A stretch of 42,418 nt of DNA from NCBI RefSeq assembly GCF_000961885.1, contig NZ_JZKH01000074.1:1-42418 (forward strand), in the 5' to 3' direction. The position numbers were made by a program, and so were the translations under genes. Positions 40,528-42,418 of the stretch are shown in pieces (position 1 is the stretch's first letter; every line of letters begins with the position of its first letter). The notes under the pieces are model-generated. The model had not been told where the DNA came from. It saw only the letters and a list, made by a program, of their open reading frames with translations, and made no database searches. The DNA is from Streptomyces rubellomurinus (GTDB lineage: Bacteria; Actinomycetota; Actinomycetes; Streptomycetales; Streptomycetaceae).

Positions 40528-41127
40528 ATGACGACCTCCGGACGCATCCAGGTACTGCGGGCGAGCGAGCGCCCGGCCTCCCCGTGGCTCAACGGGGGCG
40601 GGGTGACCAGGGAGGTCGCCGGGTTCCCGGCCGGGGCCGGGCTGGACGGCTTCGACTGGCGGGTCAGCCTCGCGGACGTCGCCTCGGCCGGGCCGTTCTC
40701 CGTGTTCCCGGGCATCGACCGGGTGATCACCCTGGTCGAGGGCGCCGGGATGGTGCTCACCGTGGACGGCACCGAGCAGCCGGTCGACACTCCGCTGCGC
40801 CCGTTCGCCTTCCCGGGGGACGCCACCACGGACTGCCGACTGCTGGGCGGACCGGTGGTGGACTTCAACGTGATGACGCGGCGCGGGCGGGTCGAAGCGA
40901 CCGTCGAGGTGGTCCGCACCACGTCCGCCACCGTCGACGTCCCGCCGTCCGGGACCGTCCTGCTGGTCTGCCTCGCCGGCGCCGCCCACCTCGACGGCCT
41001 CGAACTCGCCCGCTACGACGCCGCGTTGGTTGACGCGCCGGGCCGGTACGAGCTCCGGCTCCCGGTGGACGGCGGGAGCGGGGCGGGAGCCGTGGCCGTC
41101 GTGGCCTTCCACCCGACCGCGAGCTGA
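40528..41127 (+). CDS. hutD: HutD/Ves family protein
   Basis: 199 residues from ATG at 40528; CAGGAT ends 8 bases upstream, so leaderless initiation is likely. LRASERPASPWLNGGGVTREVAGFP, FDWRVSLADVASAGPFSVFPGIDRVITLVEGAGMVLTVDG and FAFPGDATTDCRLLGGPVVDFNVMTRRG match HutD/Ves (PF05962), a cupin-like bicupin fold. HutD accompanies histidine-degradation genes in pseudomonads, where it may limit Hut pathway activity; Ves is a related enterobacterial protein. No hut gene is next to it here, so the link to histidine is uncertain. Confidence 0.88.
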   Translation: MTTSGRIQVLRASERPASPWLNGGGVTREVAGFPAGAGLDGFDWRVSLADVASAGPFSVFPGIDRVITLVEGAGMVLTVDGTEQPVDTPLRPFAFPGDATTDCRLLGGPVVDFNVMTRRGRVEATVEVVRTTSATVDVPPSGTVLLVCLAGAAHLDGLELARYDAALVDAPGRYELRLPVDGGSGAGAVAVVAFHPTAS

Positions 41128-41149
41128 GCCGCTGACCCCGCCGGGCGCA

Positions 41150-41195
41150 GCGCCGCCCCCGCCGCCGCCTGGACGGCGGACGGCGGGGGCGGCGC
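41150..41195. terminator. Strong bidirectional terminator between hutD and lipase
   Basis: 41150-41164 pairs perfectly with 41181-41195 (15 bases), with an inner CCGCC/GGCGG stem, in an 84-base convergent gap. Confidence 0.8.
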
Positions 41196-41211
41196 GGGCG
41201 GCGCGGGCCGC

Positions 41212-42210
41212 TCAGCCGCAGAGCACCGGCGTGGCGTTCGCCGGGTCCAGGGCGTTGGTGACGAGGTGCAGCGCCGTGGGCGAGAAGGCGATCGCCACGT
41301 GCTCGACCACCGTGACCGGGCAGTGGTCCTGCAGCACCACGTTGTCCACGTTCGGACCGCTCAGGAACTGCGTCCGCCACGGGGTGACCACCTCGTCGTA
41401 CACGGTGGAGATCACGGTGTAGCGCACGCCCGGCACGGTGTCGGGCCGGGAGGCCATCGCCCGGTTGAAGTCCGATCCGACCGCCTGGTCACGGCAGGCC
41501 TGGCAGGCGGTGTAGATCAGGTCGGCGACCCCGGGGAAGTACGGCGCGAGCTTGGTGATGCCGTCGAGCGTCGTGCCGTGGTTGGACGGGGCCAGGCCGA
41601 CCAGCGTGCCGACCTTGGTCGCACCGCCGAGGAACTTCAGGTAGTAGTTCGGCAGCATGCCGCCCTGCGAGTGCCCGACGATGTCGACCTTGGCCGCGCC
41701 GGTCGCGCTGCGCACCAGGTCGACGAAGTGGGCGAGTTGGGCCGCCGACTCGGGCACCGCCTTGAGCCCGCCGATCGGGAGCAGCAGGCCGCTGCCGCTC
41801 GAGGTGATGCCCGGGACGGTCCCGTAGTCGAGGGCGAAGACGCAGTAGCCGAGCCCCTTGAGCAGCGGGGACAGCGCCAGCCAGTTCTCGTAGCGGTTGG
41901 CGAAGGTGCCGTGCACCAGGACCACCGGGTTGGGATGCGCGGCGGTCGGGCGGCAGCTCCAGTCGTTGGCGCCGGGCGGCGAGGCCACCGAGTCCCCGTC
42001 CGGCGGAAGTCCGGCGTCGGCCACGGCCGTGGCGGATGCGGTCCCGGTGGCCGCACCGGCCGGGGCGGCCACCGCGCCGAGCAGCAGCGCCCCGGCCAGC
42101 ACGGCCGCGCCGAGGGCGCCGCCGACCGTACCGCCGAGTGCACCGCGCCGGGCGCCACGGGCTCTCCGGCGCAGGTGAGTCGGGGAGAAGCGGAGAAGTG
42201 GGGTTCTCAA
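41212..42210 (-). CDS. Secreted class 2 lipase/esterase
   Basis: 332 residues from TTG at 42210 with GGAGG 6 bases upstream. An in-frame ATG pair (42267/42264) also has GGAGGGG upstream, but would include a TTA codon and non-streptomycete codons (GTT, GGT, AAA, CTT) and would place the palindrome at 42235 inside the gene, so the TTG is preferred. A long Arg-rich n-region (RRRARGARRG), a hydrophobic stretch AAVLAGALLLGAVAAPAGA and a cleavage near there give a secreted protein. PVVLVHGTFANRYENWLALSPLL, VDIVGHSQGGMLPNYYLKFLGG (catalytic Ser) and a C-terminal DHCPVTVVEHVAI with the likely His match lipase class 2 (PF01674). Conserved cysteines suggest disulfides. Confidence 0.85.
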   Translation of the reverse strand: MRTPLLRFSPTHLRRRARGARRGALGGTVGGALGAAVLAGALLLGAVAAPAGAATGTASATAVADAGLPPDGDSVASPPGANDWSCRPTAAHPNPVVLVHGTFANRYENWLALSPLLKGLGYCVFALDYGTVPGITSSGSGLLLPIGGLKAVPESAAQLAHFVDLVRSATGAAKVDIVGHSQGGMLPNYYLKFLGGATKVGTLVGLAPSNHGTTLDGITKLAPYFPGVADLIYTACQACRDQAVGSDFNRAMASRPDTVPGVRYTVISTVYDEVVTPWRTQFLSGPNVDNVVLQDHCPVTVVEHVAIAFSPTALHLVTNALDPANATPVLCG

Positions 42211-42234
42211 CTGTTGCCTCCACAGCGGAAGTTT

Positions 42235-42250
42235 GTTACCAACAGGTAAC
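42235..42250. promoter_or_regulatory. Palindrome GTTACC-N4-GGTAAC upstream of the lipase start
   Basis: Perfect 6-base arms with four bases between, 25 bases before the preferred TTG start. It is in low-GC, noncoding-like sequence. Confidence 0.5.
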
Positions 42251-42323
42251 CCGAGTGGCTCCATCATGCGGTCGCCCCTCCGGCCCGGCCCTTGGGTGTT
42301 CCCCAGACCTGGACGGTGTTCTC

Positions 42324-42337
42324 TGTGACCGGTCACA
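42324..42337. promoter_or_regulatory. Crp-like 14-base palindrome
   Basis: TGTGACCGGTCACA is a perfect palindrome with the GTG-N6-CAC core described for streptomycete Crp. It is about 115 bases upstream of the preferred lipase start. The remaining bases to the right edge show no gene. Confidence 0.5.
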
Positions 42338-42418
42338 ACGCACCCCACTGCGCCCCCACGCACGCCCCCACGCACGACCCCGGCGGCGACACCCCCGCCG
42401 ACGTCGCCCCCGCCGCCC

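Overview
The window is about 42.4 kb of very GC-rich DNA with strong third-position GC bias, GTG and TTG starts, TANNNT-type -10 boxes and many apparently leaderless genes. With the gene content (Nsd-type regulator, DUF397 protein, zinc-ribbon MscL, HpnB-like glycosyltransferase) this points to a chromosomal segment of Streptomycetaceae (Streptomyces or Kitasatospora). No rRNA, tRNA, CRISPR array, transposase, integrase or phage gene was seen. The gene order looks like an ordinary chromosome made of short operons.

Layout. (1) 1-4100, minus strand: a three-gene operon encoding a kleisin-like protein, a small MukE-like winged-helix protein and the first half of an SMC-like ATPase. The order is that of MukBEF/MksBEF and Wadjet (JetABC) condensins; a fourth gene, if present, lies off the left edge. 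(2) 4100-9104: a membrane protein behind an elaborate operator array, 5-oxoprolinase subunit PxpA followed by a 17-codon stump of pxpB, an APH(6)-like kinase, a divergent hydrolase/PadR pair with two overlapping 8-4-8 operators, and a methyltransferase. (3) 9105-15942: UppP undecaprenyl-diphosphatase with a short overlapping upstream ORF, a HEAT-repeat protein, a PAS protein, an NsdA/NsdB-like regulator and an APH-fold protein. (4) 16043-22650: an acyl-CoA-dehydrogenase-like flavoprotein preceded by a leaderless RRHxDL leader peptide of the sulfur/cysteine type, a conserved hypothetical, an 800-base stretch with no convincing gene, DUF397, orphan DhaM, a Nudix hydrolase, a small membrane protein and a polysaccharide deacetylase. 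(5) 22651-23370: a dense cluster of related hairpins (core GGAAGTCG/CGACTTCC) and a tandem duplication of about 190 bases. (6) 23371-32518: an Asp/Glu racemase-like protein, HpnB-like glycosyltransferase, methyltransferase, hydrolase with an operator over its promoter, DsbA-like protein with an altered active site, GT4 glycosyltransferase, MscL, a Gly/Pro/Gln-rich protein and a MOSC protein. (7) 32519-42418: two 15-base minisatellites, a beta-helix/AAA+ fusion protein, TetR, a Cds1-like PLP enzyme, ROK regulator and MFS transporter from overlapping divergent promoters, HutD, and a secreted lipase with palindromic sites upstream. Two AT-rich hairpin elements about 4.8 kb apart (35.6 and 40.4 kb) are clearly related copies.

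The most promising leads are the condensin-like operon, the hairpin cluster at 22.7-23.3 kb, the paired AT-rich hairpins, the sulfur leader peptide and the four-step operator array at 4.2-4.3 kb. All functional statements come from reading motifs by eye; no database search was run.
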